Below are positions 1-6,896 of a DNA stretch of 19,362 nt, piece after piece. The notes beneath the pieces were generated by a model that did no database searches, was not told the DNA's origin, and saw nothing but the letters and a program-made list of their open reading frames with translations. Positions within the stretch are counted from its first letter, which is position 1; every line of letters begins with the position of its first letter. Source of the DNA: Betaproteobacteria bacterium (GTDB lineage Bacteria; Pseudomonadota; Gammaproteobacteria; Burkholderiales; SG8-39); the NCBI GenBank assembly GCA_029858545.1, contig JAOUFA010000019.1, forward strand, positions 1 through 19,362. Reading direction: 5' to 3'. A program made the translations under genes and the position numbers.

Positions 1-312
1 CGCCAGCACGGCAGCCACGCCGAGCGCCTCGCCTGGCGCGATTTCGCGCGCAGCAAGGGGGCGCGATTTGGTCCGTTCAACATGCGGATCGAAATCGCGG
101 TCGGCAAAATCGTTCACCGCACAGCCCGCCGAACGCATCAGCCAGGTCCCCATGACGAAGATCACGACGTGCTGCAGACTTGGACGGCCCTCCGAAGCGA
201 GCCACACCGCCCACAACGTCGGCCACAGCAGCAGCAGCGCGCCGACCGGCTTATCGAGCCTCGTCAGCCGCTCGTAGGCGTCCAGTCGCTTGGCGATCCC
301 TCTGAAATTCAT
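1..312 (-). CDS. ubiA: 4-hydroxybenzoate octaprenyltransferase, N-terminal part (cut by window edge)
   Basis: UbiA attaches the polyprenyl tail to 4-hydroxybenzoate in ubiquinone synthesis, in the inner membrane. Reading the minus strand from the ATG at 312 gives 104 codons that run off the window. The N-terminus carries RLDKPVGALLLLWPTLWAVW, typical of the first helix of UbiA, and then the prenyl-diphosphate/Mg2+ site NDFADRDFD at about residues 68-76, followed by RTKSRPLA. The start lies only 3 nt after the recG stop, so it is probably cotranscribed with ridA and recG. The C-terminal two thirds, with the second Asp-rich motif, lie outside the window. Family assignment is secure; the exact substrate is taken from the family. 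Confidence 0.93.
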   Translation of the reverse strand, partial: MNFRGIAKRLDAYERLTRLDKPVGALLLLWPTLWAVWLASEGRPSLQHVVIFVMGTWLMRSAGCAVNDFADRDFDPHVERTKSRPLAAREIAPGEALGVAAVLA

Positions 313-315
313 GAT

Positions 316-2424
316 CTAGGCGGAAGTGTACTCGTGCCGCGCGGCAAACCAGCGCTCGACATGCGACCGCGCCCGTGTTGGGTCGCTCTGCAGAAATTCC
401 GCCGCGGCCTGCTGCGCGTCGCGGATGAGTTCGCCATCGCGTTCGAGGTCGGCAAAGCGCAGCATCGGCACGCCGCTTTGGCGCTCGCCGAGCAGCTCGC
501 CCGGACCGCGCTGCAACAGGTCCCGACGTGCGATCTCAAAACCATCTGCATGTTCGTAGATCACCTTGAGGCGCGCGCGCGCAGCCGGCGTGAGCGGCGC
601 GGCGTAGAGCAGGATGCACGCGCTCGCGCGCGCACCGCGCCCCACACGCCCGCGCAACTGGTGCAATTGCGCCAGGCCGAATCGCTCGGCGTGCTCGATT
701 ACCATCAGCGTCGCGCCCGGCACATCGACGCCGACCTCGATCACCGTGGTGGCGACCAGTACCTGGCAGCGGCCCGCCGCGAAGTCCTCCATCGCAACCG
801 TCTTTTCGGCCGCCGGCAGGCGGCCGTGCACCAGTCCGATACGCAGCTCGGGTAATTCGCGGGTGAGACTCGCATGAGTCTCGAGCGCCGCGCGCAGTTC
901 GCGCGCCGCGCCGCGCGCCAGTCTAGCGCCGGCCTGCGCAGGCTCGATCACCGGACATACCCAGTAGACCTGCTGACCGTCGGCGCAAGCCTCGCGGATG
1001 CGCTCGATCACCTCGGCGCGGCGCGCGTCGGAAACCAGTTTGGTGGTCACCGGGCGGCGCCCCGGCGGCAATTCGTCGATCGTCGAGACATCGAGGTCGG
1101 CGTAGTAACTCATCGAGAGGGTGCGCGGGATCGGCGTCGCACTCATCATCAGCTGGTGCGGCGGCTCTTCGTCTCCGTCCGAGCGCGCCTTACTACGTAG
1201 CGACAGACGCTGCGCGACGCCGAAACGGTGCTGCTCGTCGATCACGACGAGCGCGAGGCGCACAAATCGCACCCCCTCCTGAAACAGCGCGTGCGTACCG
1301 ATCGAGATGCACGCCCGCCCCGAGGCGATTTCCTCGATCGCGGCGCGCTTTTCCGCCTTCTTGAGCGCGCCGTGCAGCCAGACAATGCGTACCCCGAGCG
1401 GCGCAAGCCAGGCGGAGAATTTGCGATAGTGTTGTTCGGCGAGGATTTCGGTCGGCGCCATCACCGCCGCCTGGCTGCCCGCGTCGACTGCCGCGAGACA
1501 GGCGATCGCGGCGACGATCGTCTTGCCGCTGCCGACATCGCCCTGCAGCAGGCGCTGCATCGGGTGCGGCCGCGCCAGATCGCCGAGCAATTCGCCGATG
1601 ACGCGGGTCTGTGCCCCGGTGAGGCGAAACGGCAGCCGCTCGCGAAACGTGCGCAACAGCGGGCCCGCGCCGGGCAGCGCCGGCGCGTGTTGCGCGCTGC
1701 GCTGGCGATACGCCATGCGCATCGACAACTGCTGCGCGAGCAACTCGTCGAACTTGACGCGTCGCCAGGCAGGATGGCTGCGCTCGACGAGCGCGCCGAG
1801 GTCGGTGCCCGGGGGCGGCCGGTGCAGCAGATGCACGCCTTCGCGCAGGCCGATCAGACCATAGCGTTCGCGCAGCGTATCGGGCAGCGTGTCATCGAGG
1901 CTCGCCGCGTCGAGCGCCTCCAGCACCAGCCGGCGGAGCACGGCTTGCGACAATCCCTCAGTCGTCGGATAGACCGGCGTGAGCGTATCGGCCAGCGGCT
2001 CCCCTGCGCGCGCGAGGCGATAGCGCGGATGCGCCATCTCCGCGCCGAACCAGCCGCCGCGGACCTCGCCGTAAGCACGCAGCAGCAGCTTATTGTCGAT
2101 CGCGCTCTGCAATTGCTTCACCTGGCTGGGATAGAAATTGAAGAAGCGCAACGTGAGTTCGTGTTCCTGCGCCCGGCAGTGCGCGATCAGTTGGCGGCGC
2201 GGCCGATAAACGACTTCGGCACGCAGCACTTCGGCTTCGACCAGGACGGGGCGCCCGTCGCGCGCCTGCGCGATTGGAGTAAGGGTCGTTTCGTCCTCGT
2301 AGCGCAGCGGCAGGTGAAGCACCAGGTCTTCGCGCGATCGGACGCCGAGGCGCTCGAGTTTGCGCTCCAGCGGGACGCGGGCGCCGCCCCGCGCTGCCTG
2401 CTCCGAGCGCGGCGCGGGTTTCAC
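316..2424 (-). CDS. recG: ATP-dependent DNA helicase RecG
   Basis: RecG reverses stalled replication forks and processes branched DNA. The product is 702 residues (E. coli RecG is 693). It has an N-terminal wedge/OB region (about 60-150), Walker A GDVGSGKT at 295-302, motif II as DEQH at 396-399 with HRFG following, motif III SATPIPRTL at 428-436, and the C-terminal helicase lobe with RGRVGRG at 591-597. The open frame continues upstream through ridA to 3363, but that part is not RecG-like. I choose the GTG at 2424, because the protein then begins about 20 residues before the conserved KLERLGV segment and the GTG overlaps the ridA stop as GTGA, implying coupled translation. The stop is TAG, 3 nt before ubiA. 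Confidence 0.95.
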   Translation of the reverse strand: MKPAPRSEQAARGGARVPLERKLERLGVRSREDLVLHLPLRYEDETTLTPIAQARDGRPVLVEAEVLRAEVVYRPRRQLIAHCRAQEHELTLRFFNFYPSQVKQLQSAIDNKLLLRAYGEVRGGWFGAEMAHPRYRLARAGEPLADTLTPVYPTTEGLSQAVLRRLVLEALDAASLDDTLPDTLRERYGLIGLREGVHLLHRPPPGTDLGALVERSHPAWRRVKFDELLAQQLSMRMAYRQRSAQHAPALPGAGPLLRTFRERLPFRLTGAQTRVIGELLGDLARPHPMQRLLQGDVGSGKTIVAAIACLAAVDAGSQAAVMAPTEILAEQHYRKFSAWLAPLGVRIVWLHGALKKAEKRAAIEEIASGRACISIGTHALFQEGVRFVRLALVVIDEQHRFGVAQRLSLRSKARSDGDEEPPHQLMMSATPIPRTLSMSYYADLDVSTIDELPPGRRPVTTKLVSDARRAEVIERIREACADGQQVYWVCPVIEPAQAGARLARGAARELRAALETHASLTRELPELRIGLVHGRLPAAEKTVAMEDFAAGRCQVLVATTVIEVGVDVPGATLMVIEHAERFGLAQLHQLRGRVGRGARASACILLYAAPLTPAARARLKVIYEHADGFEIARRDLLQRGPGELLGERQSGVPMLRFADLERDGELIRDAQQAAAEFLQSDPTRARSHVERWFAARHEYTSA

Positions 2425-2798
2425 CCGGCGTGCAGAATCGCGTCCACCTCGACCAATGCACCGCGTGGCAGGCTCGACACGCCGACGGCCGCACGTGCAG
2501 GGTAGGGCTCCGCAACATACTGCGCCATGATTTCGTTCACTTTCGCGAAATGCGCAAGATCGGTCAGGTAGACGGTCATGCGCACCGCGCGGGACAGGTC
2601 GCTTCCGGCCGCACCAGCGACCGCGGCAAGATTCCCGAACACTTGATGGATTTGCGCCTCGATGCCCTCGGCCATGCGCATGGACTTCGGTTCGAGGCCG
2701 ATCTGGCCGGAAAGGTACAGAGTATCGCCCGCCCACACAGCTTGCGAGTAGGTGCCGATCGCCGCTGGTGCGTCGGGAGTCTGGATCGCGGTCTTCAT
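2421..2798 (-). CDS. ridA: RidA family enamine/imine deaminase
   Basis: RidA hydrolyses reactive 2-aminoacrylate and related imines made by PLP enzymes. The 125-residue product matches RidA along its whole length: APAAIGTYSQA near the N-terminus, LYLSGQIG at 27-34, and YPARAAVGVSSLP at 99-111 with the substrate-binding Arg at 102 (Arg105 in E. coli). The C-terminal VEVDAI has Asp119 where E. coli has Glu120, a conservative change. No good Shine-Dalgarno precedes the ATG. Its TGA overlaps the recG GTG, so it heads a ridA-recG-ubiA unit. The promoter must lie in the 351-nt gap upstream, but I could not fix it. Confidence 0.93.
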   Translation of the reverse strand: MKTAIQTPDAPAAIGTYSQAVWAGDTLYLSGQIGLEPKSMRMAEGIEAQIHQVFGNLAAVAGAAGSDLSRAVRMTVYLTDLAHFAKVNEIMAQYVAEPYPARAAVGVSSLPRGALVEVDAILHAG

Positions 2799-3149
2799 GT
2801 TTTTGGTCTCGGAGTAAAATGGGGCATGCGGAGAATACGGATTTTACGCAACCTGGCCGCCCTGAGTGTACGCCCCTGCCTTGCCGCGTCCACGCGGGTA
2901 TCGCCGCGAATCGGTGCCCGATCCTGCACGTACCGATATTGCACCCACCGGTTGGCGCGCAGTGATTAATTCGCCGACCGCCAACCCTGGGGAATTGATC
3001 GGTGGGTCGCGCCACGGAACCCTGTTGTGGTGGCGGGCAGGCGGTATGGATATCTTCGCGCAAAGTCGCTGTCAGCGGGTCGCGCAAATTGACGAGCCAG
3101 GGGCGGCGAGTTCTCCGTTGCTCTGCGCGATGCGGAATTTGCGAGGCCG
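2799..3149. other. 351-nt divergent intergenic region between ridA and the permease gene
   Basis: No credible coding region, RNA gene or terminator is visible here. It must hold the promoters for leftward ridA and rightward permease transcription. On the minus strand, TAAAAT at 2842-2847 (plus-strand ATTTTA) and TACACT further upstream resemble -10 boxes, but neither has a convincing -35 element, so I do not call a promoter. The long minus-strand open frame that crosses the gap has no recognisable protein similarity. Confidence 0.5.
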
Positions 3150-5117
3150 ATGAACCTCTTCCAGAGCCTGCGTCAGTTCGTGCTCGGCGCGCCGCTCGAC
3201 CCGATGTCCAGGAAGACACGTCACAGCCTGGCGCTGATGGCGTTCTTCGCCTGGGTGGGACTAGGCGCCGACGGCATCTCGTCTTCCGCCTACGGCCCCG
3301 AAGAGGCGTTTCGCGCGCTCGGCGAGCACACGCATCTGGGCTTGTACCTCGCGCTCGCGACAATGGTCACGGTATTCGTGATCGCGCTTGCCTACAACCA
3401 GGTCATTGAACTCTTCCCGACCGGCGGCGGCGGTTACCGGGTTGCGACCCGGTTGGTCGGTCCCTATGCCGGACTGATTTCGGGCGCCGCATTGCTGGTC
3501 GACTATGTCCTGACGATCGCGATTTCGGCCGCTGCCGGCGTGGACGCACTGTTTTCCCTGCTCCCCGTCGCGTTTCAGAATTACAAGCTCGTCTCGGGTC
3601 TGGGCGTAATCGTCGTTCTGCTGATACTCAATCTGCGCGGCATGAAGGAGGCGATCAAGATACTACTGCCGATCTTCCTCGGTTTCGTAATCACCCATGC
3701 GTTGCTCATCGTCTATGGACTGCTCGCCAATGCGGGTAATTTTTCGACCCTGGTTCCGGCAACGATCGAAGAGACGCTGCGTCTTGGGAATTCGTTGGGC
3801 TGGGTACCGCTCACCGCGTTCCTCCTGCTCGGCTACGCCCAGGGCGGCGGCACATACACGGGCCTGGAGGCTGTATCGAACAACGTCAACGTGCTCGCGG
3901 AGCCGCGCGTCGCCACGGGCAAGCTCACCATGCTCTACATGGCGATCTCGCTCGCCTTCACTGCCGGCGGCATCATCCTGATATACCTGCTCTGGAACGT
4001 ACAGCCGGTCGAGGGCAAGACCTACAACGCGGTCGCATTCGGGGCAGTATTGCAGCACATGGGCTTCGACTCGCCGCTCTTGCACCAAGGGGCACTGCTG
4101 GTCGTGCTCGCGTTCGAGGCGGGCCTGCTGTTTGTCGCGGCGAACACCGGATTCCTCGGCGGACCGGCAGTGCTCGCGAATATGTCCTCGGACTCCTGGT
4201 TGCCACACCAATTCCGCTACCTTTCGACCCGGCTGGTCACCCAAAACGGCATCCTCGTGATGGCCTTGTCCGCGCTCGCCATACTGTGGTGGACCGGGGG
4301 CAGCGTCACGCTGCTCGTGGTTCTCTACTCGATCAGCGTGTTTCTTACTTTCTCTATCTCTCTATTCGGCTTGATGGCCTATTGGTGGCGTAACCGCACG
4401 AGCCGGGGTTGGCGTCGTCGGCTGGCGCTTTCGGCAACCGGCTTTGCCGTGTGCGCGACAATTCTGGCCCTGCTCACGATAGAGCGTTTCACTGCGGGGG
4501 GATGGGCGGCGCTGCTGATCATCGCGGCGATTTCCGGATTGTGCGTCGCGGTACGCCGCCACTACGATTGGACGAAGGCGGCCATTCGCAACATTGACGC
4601 GCAGTATGAGGAGCTGGATTTCGGCTCGGTGTCTACTCCGCCCGAACCTGACCCGCGCGCGCCGACAGCTGTTTTTCTGGTCGGATCGTCGCGCGGCGGT
4701 GGCATGCACGCGCAGCAGTGGGTGCAAGGCATGTTTCCGGGCCATTTCAGAAACTTCGTATTCATCAATGCGCGCACGGTCGACGCACAGAGCTACGGCG
4801 GGGCTCAGTCGATGCAGGCACTCGAGGTCGAGGCGAATGTCGCGCTAAGCTATTTCGTGAATTTCTGTCATTCCAAGGGGCTCGCGGCGAAATCCTATCT
4901 CTCTTTCGGGACCGACCCCATCGAGGGCTTCGTCGAATTGTGCGAGAAGGTGCGCGCCGAGTTTCCCAACAGCCTGTTCTTTACCTCGAAGCTGGTCTTC
5001 AAGCGCGACAACTGGACAACGCATATGCTTCACAACCAGGCGGCGCTGGTGCTGCAGCAGCGTCTGCACGCCGCCGGCATGCAAATGGTGATTCTGCCCA
5101 TGCAAGTGGAGGTCTGA
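3150..5117 (+). CDS. APC-superfamily permease, KimA-like, with C-terminal cytoplasmic domain
   Basis: This 655-residue protein is a secondary transporter of the inner membrane. About 12 hydrophobic helices fill residues 27-480, and helix 1 carries the unwound-helix signature GADGISSSAYGPEEAF (about 39-54), as in KimA-type potassium importers of the APC superfamily. Residues from about 507 (AVFLVGSSRGGGMHAQQ) to the end form a soluble alpha/beta domain, consistent with a KimA-like layout. The ATG at 3150 has GAGG 5 nt upstream. The next gene begins one base after the TGA, so the two are an operon. Potassium is the likeliest substrate by family, but an amino-acid substrate cannot be excluded. 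Confidence 0.8.
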   Translation: MNLFQSLRQFVLGAPLDPMSRKTRHSLALMAFFAWVGLGADGISSSAYGPEEAFRALGEHTHLGLYLALATMVTVFVIALAYNQVIELFPTGGGGYRVATRLVGPYAGLISGAALLVDYVLTIAISAAAGVDALFSLLPVAFQNYKLVSGLGVIVVLLILNLRGMKEAIKILLPIFLGFVITHALLIVYGLLANAGNFSTLVPATIEETLRLGNSLGWVPLTAFLLLGYAQGGGTYTGLEAVSNNVNVLAEPRVATGKLTMLYMAISLAFTAGGIILIYLLWNVQPVEGKTYNAVAFGAVLQHMGFDSPLLHQGALLVVLAFEAGLLFVAANTGFLGGPAVLANMSSDSWLPHQFRYLSTRLVTQNGILVMALSALAILWWTGGSVTLLVVLYSISVFLTFSISLFGLMAYWWRNRTSRGWRRRLALSATGFAVCATILALLTIERFTAGGWAALLIIAAISGLCVAVRRHYDWTKAAIRNIDAQYEELDFGSVSTPPEPDPRAPTAVFLVGSSRGGGMHAQQWVQGMFPGHFRNFVFINARTVDAQSYGGAQSMQALEVEANVALSYFVNFCHSKGLAAKSYLSFGTDPIEGFVELCEKVRAEFPNSLFFTSKLVFKRDNWTTHMLHNQAALVLQQRLHAAGMQMVILPMQVEV

Positions 5118-5118
5118 G

Positions 5119-5511
5119 GTGAAGGATCGGCGGGCCACTCAATCGCAACCGCTCAACGTGCTCGGCAAGCCGCTCGTTCCTTGTGGGCTGGATCCGCTCA
5201 CCGGCTTCTACCGAGATGGCTGCTGCAACACCGGTTACGAGGATACGGGCATCCACGTCGTGTGCATCAAGGCGACACGCGAATTCCTTGAATTCTCGCG
5301 TCGCCGCGGCAACGACTTGACGACGCCCGCACCGTCGGTCGGATTTCCGGGGCTCAGGCCGGGTGACCGCTGGTGCCTATGCGCGGGACGATGGAAAGAG
5401 GCGCTCGACGCGGGGTTCGCTCCTCCGGTGGTGCTCATGGCGACGCACGAAGAAGCGCTCGCAATGATTCCGCTCGCTGTGCTCAAGCGCCATGCGGTGG
5501 ATTCAGGCTGA
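5119..5511 (+). CDS. DUF2237 family protein
   Basis: The 130-residue product matches the uncharacterised DUF2237 family: NVLGKPLVPCGLDPLTGFYR (13-32), DGCCNTG (33-39), FLEFSRRRGNDLTTP (56-70), FPGLRPGDRWCLCAGRW (76-92) and a C-terminal PPVVLMATHEEAL. Six conserved-looking cysteines (22, 35, 36, 49, 86, 88) could bind a metal or form a redox centre; that is inference. It is soluble, with no signal peptide. The GTG start follows the permease TGA by one base, and a strong GGAGG lies at 5108-5112, inside the permease 3' end. Coexpression with the permease is therefore very likely. No biochemical function is known to me. Confidence 0.85.
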   Translation: MKDRRATQSQPLNVLGKPLVPCGLDPLTGFYRDGCCNTGYEDTGIHVVCIKATREFLEFSRRRGNDLTTPAPSVGFPGLRPGDRWCLCAGRWKEALDAGFAPPVVLMATHEEALAMIPLAVLKRHAVDSG

Positions 5512-5515
5512 AAGA

Positions 5516-5545
5516 AAAAAGGCCCGCACCAGCGGGCCTTTCCTT
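5516..5545. terminator. Bidirectional rho-independent terminator
   Basis: A 9-bp perfect stem AAGGCCCGC / GCGGGCCTT (5519-5527 and 5532-5540) closes a 4-nt loop ACCA. Read leftward, it is followed by TTTTTTCTTT, a strong U-tract, so it chiefly ends the tRNA-Ala transcript. Read rightward it has a weaker T-rich tail (TTTCCTT) and can also end the permease-DUF2237 transcript. Confidence 0.9.
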
Positions 5546-5551
5546 GAATCC

Positions 5552-5627
<76 letters not shown>

Positions 5628-5641
5628 TTGGAAGGGGCGGA

Positions 5642-5671
5642 ATTCTACTTGAGAAACCGCCCTCTCGGCAA
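5642..5671 (-). promoter_or_regulatory. Promoter of tRNA-Ala
   Basis: On the minus strand, -35 TTGCCG (5666-5671) and -10 TAGAAT (5642-5647) are separated by 18 nt. The predicted start is about 7 nt before the mature tRNA 5' end. The run after the -10 (TCCGCCCC) is a GC-rich discriminator of the kind linked to growth-rate and stringent control. Confidence 0.75.
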
Positions 5672-5690
5672 CGCTGCCGCGACAACACCC

Positions 5691-6638
5691 TCAAAACACG
5701 ATATTAGGTCGAATCACGAGCGTATAGGAGGTCGTCGCGAGGGGCGCGAGCGGCCCCGTGTACTTGCTCGCACGCTCGAAAATGAGTCCGAAGTCCACTT
5801 CCCAGGCCATCCCGAGGGCCTCGCTTGGATACTTCTTGCCGAAGATCACTTCCTGGCGCAGCAGCATGGGGTGACGCATCGAGAACTCGGTGAACAGCGT
5901 GACACGCGAATTATAGAGAAAGGACAGGAAGGGACTGCGAAAATCCAGGCTCGAGCGGGTGATCCCCAGATAGGCGGTGTCGGTGATATCGGGGTTGCGG
6001 TTGAACTTGCCGCCCAATCGGAAGCTCCACGACAGGCGATCCTCCTTGAAGGTCCGATCGCCCTTCATCTTCCACTCGACCTCGAGCCAGTCGTCGTCGA
6101 TAAGGACATTCTCCTTGATGTGCTTCTTGCCGGCGGAGACCAGGTAACCCATATAACCTCGATTGGTATCGCGCGAATCTTCGTCTTCGCGCGAAAACTT
6201 CATCTGGCTGCCGAGGAAAGCCGATACCGCCCAAGGTTCCTGGAAGCCGGCAGTAACGATTTGCACCACGTTGAGCTTGTTGCTGCCGCCGATGATCGCG
6301 TGATTGTAGAAATCCGTGTTGTGACTACGTGTCCAGACACCCAGCACCGGCATCGGGTAGACACTCGCCTCGATCAGCAGAACGCTCGGCCGCAGCGAGC
6401 GCAGGAAGAGTTGCCGGTAGACGTCCGCCTCTTTCATGCGGCCGCCATCAGGAAAGGCCTCGTCGGTGAGCGGCACGTGCAGCCCCATGCTGGAGTAGTA
6501 CGGGCTCCACTCCCATAGGGTTTCGAGCTTGGGCTTGTCCGCCTCAAGCGAGGGAGATCTCGCCTGCGCGGCCGCGGTGGCAGCGAAGCACAGCCCGAAC
6601 AGGGCAACCGTAACGCTCCCGATGAACCGTATGCACAT
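5691..6638 (-). CDS. Outer-membrane beta-barrel protein of unknown function
   Basis: This 315-residue protein is not one I recognise. The N-terminus is a Sec signal peptide (MCIRF, then a hydrophobic core VTVALFGLCFAATAAA, likely cleaved near AQA-RS). The mature part is rich in alternating polar/aromatic stretches such as NSRVTLFTEFS and ATTSYTLVIRPNIVF, and it ends in Phe, the usual barrel-assembly C-terminal residue. So it is very probably an outer-membrane barrel, perhaps a porin or lipid-modifying enzyme. It lies between two tRNA genes; its ATG is only 44 nt after tRNA-Ile2, so it could be expressed from the tRNA promoter. No clear Shine-Dalgarno precedes the ATG. Confidence 0.75.
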   Translation of the reverse strand: MCIRFIGSVTVALFGLCFAATAAAQARSPSLEADKPKLETLWEWSPYYSSMGLHVPLTDEAFPDGGRMKEADVYRQLFLRSLRPSVLLIEASVYPMPVLGVWTRSHNTDFYNHAIIGGSNKLNVVQIVTAGFQEPWAVSAFLGSQMKFSREDEDSRDTNRGYMGYLVSAGKKHIKENVLIDDDWLEVEWKMKGDRTFKEDRLSWSFRLGGKFNRNPDITDTAYLGITRSSLDFRSPFLSFLYNSRVTLFTEFSMRHPMLLRQEVIFGKKYPSEALGMAWEVDFGLIFERASKYTGPLAPLATTSYTLVIRPNIVF

Positions 6639-6682
6639 TGGTCTACCGACTCATGGAGGATCAGACGGAAAATCAGACTACT

Positions 6683-6759
<77 letters not shown>

Positions 6760-6792
6760 GCCGCCTAGCCGCGCAGCGATGGTGCGGCGCGC

Positions 6793-6798
6793 ATTCTA
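6793..6798 (-). promoter_or_regulatory. Possible -10 box for tRNA-Ile2
   Basis: TAGAAT on the minus strand is followed by a GC-rich run, and the predicted start is about 27 nt upstream of the mature tRNA. No good -35 hexamer is present at 16-18 nt, so this rests on the -10 alone. Alternatively the tRNA is read through from rpoD. Confidence 0.4.
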
Positions 6799-6829
6799 CC
6801 GGTTGACGGACTGCGGGGGCACGTTCCCA

Positions 6830-6849
6830 GCGCGGGCGTCGGCCCGCGC
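6830..6849 (-). terminator. GC-rich hairpin downstream of rpoD
   Basis: A perfect 8-bp stem GCGCGGGC / GCCCGCGC with a 4-nt loop lies about 48 nt past the rpoD stop and before the tRNA-Ile2 -10. It has no U-tract, so it may slow or end transcription only with Rho, or act as an mRNA 3' stabiliser. Confidence 0.35.
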
Positions 6850-6896
6850 GTCACACGCGCTTTCCCGCGCCCCCCTCGCGCCACAGAATCCTCCGG

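Noticed and set aside
1228..2505. 425-codon open frame on the plus strand
   Set aside because: It is opposite recG, is Arg/Gln-rich with no recognisable domain, and is a by-product of high GC content.
2425..3363. 939-nt upstream extension of the recG frame on the minus strand
   Set aside because: It overlaps ridA in another frame, is Arg-rich and has no RecG similarity; the GTG at 2424 gives the family length.
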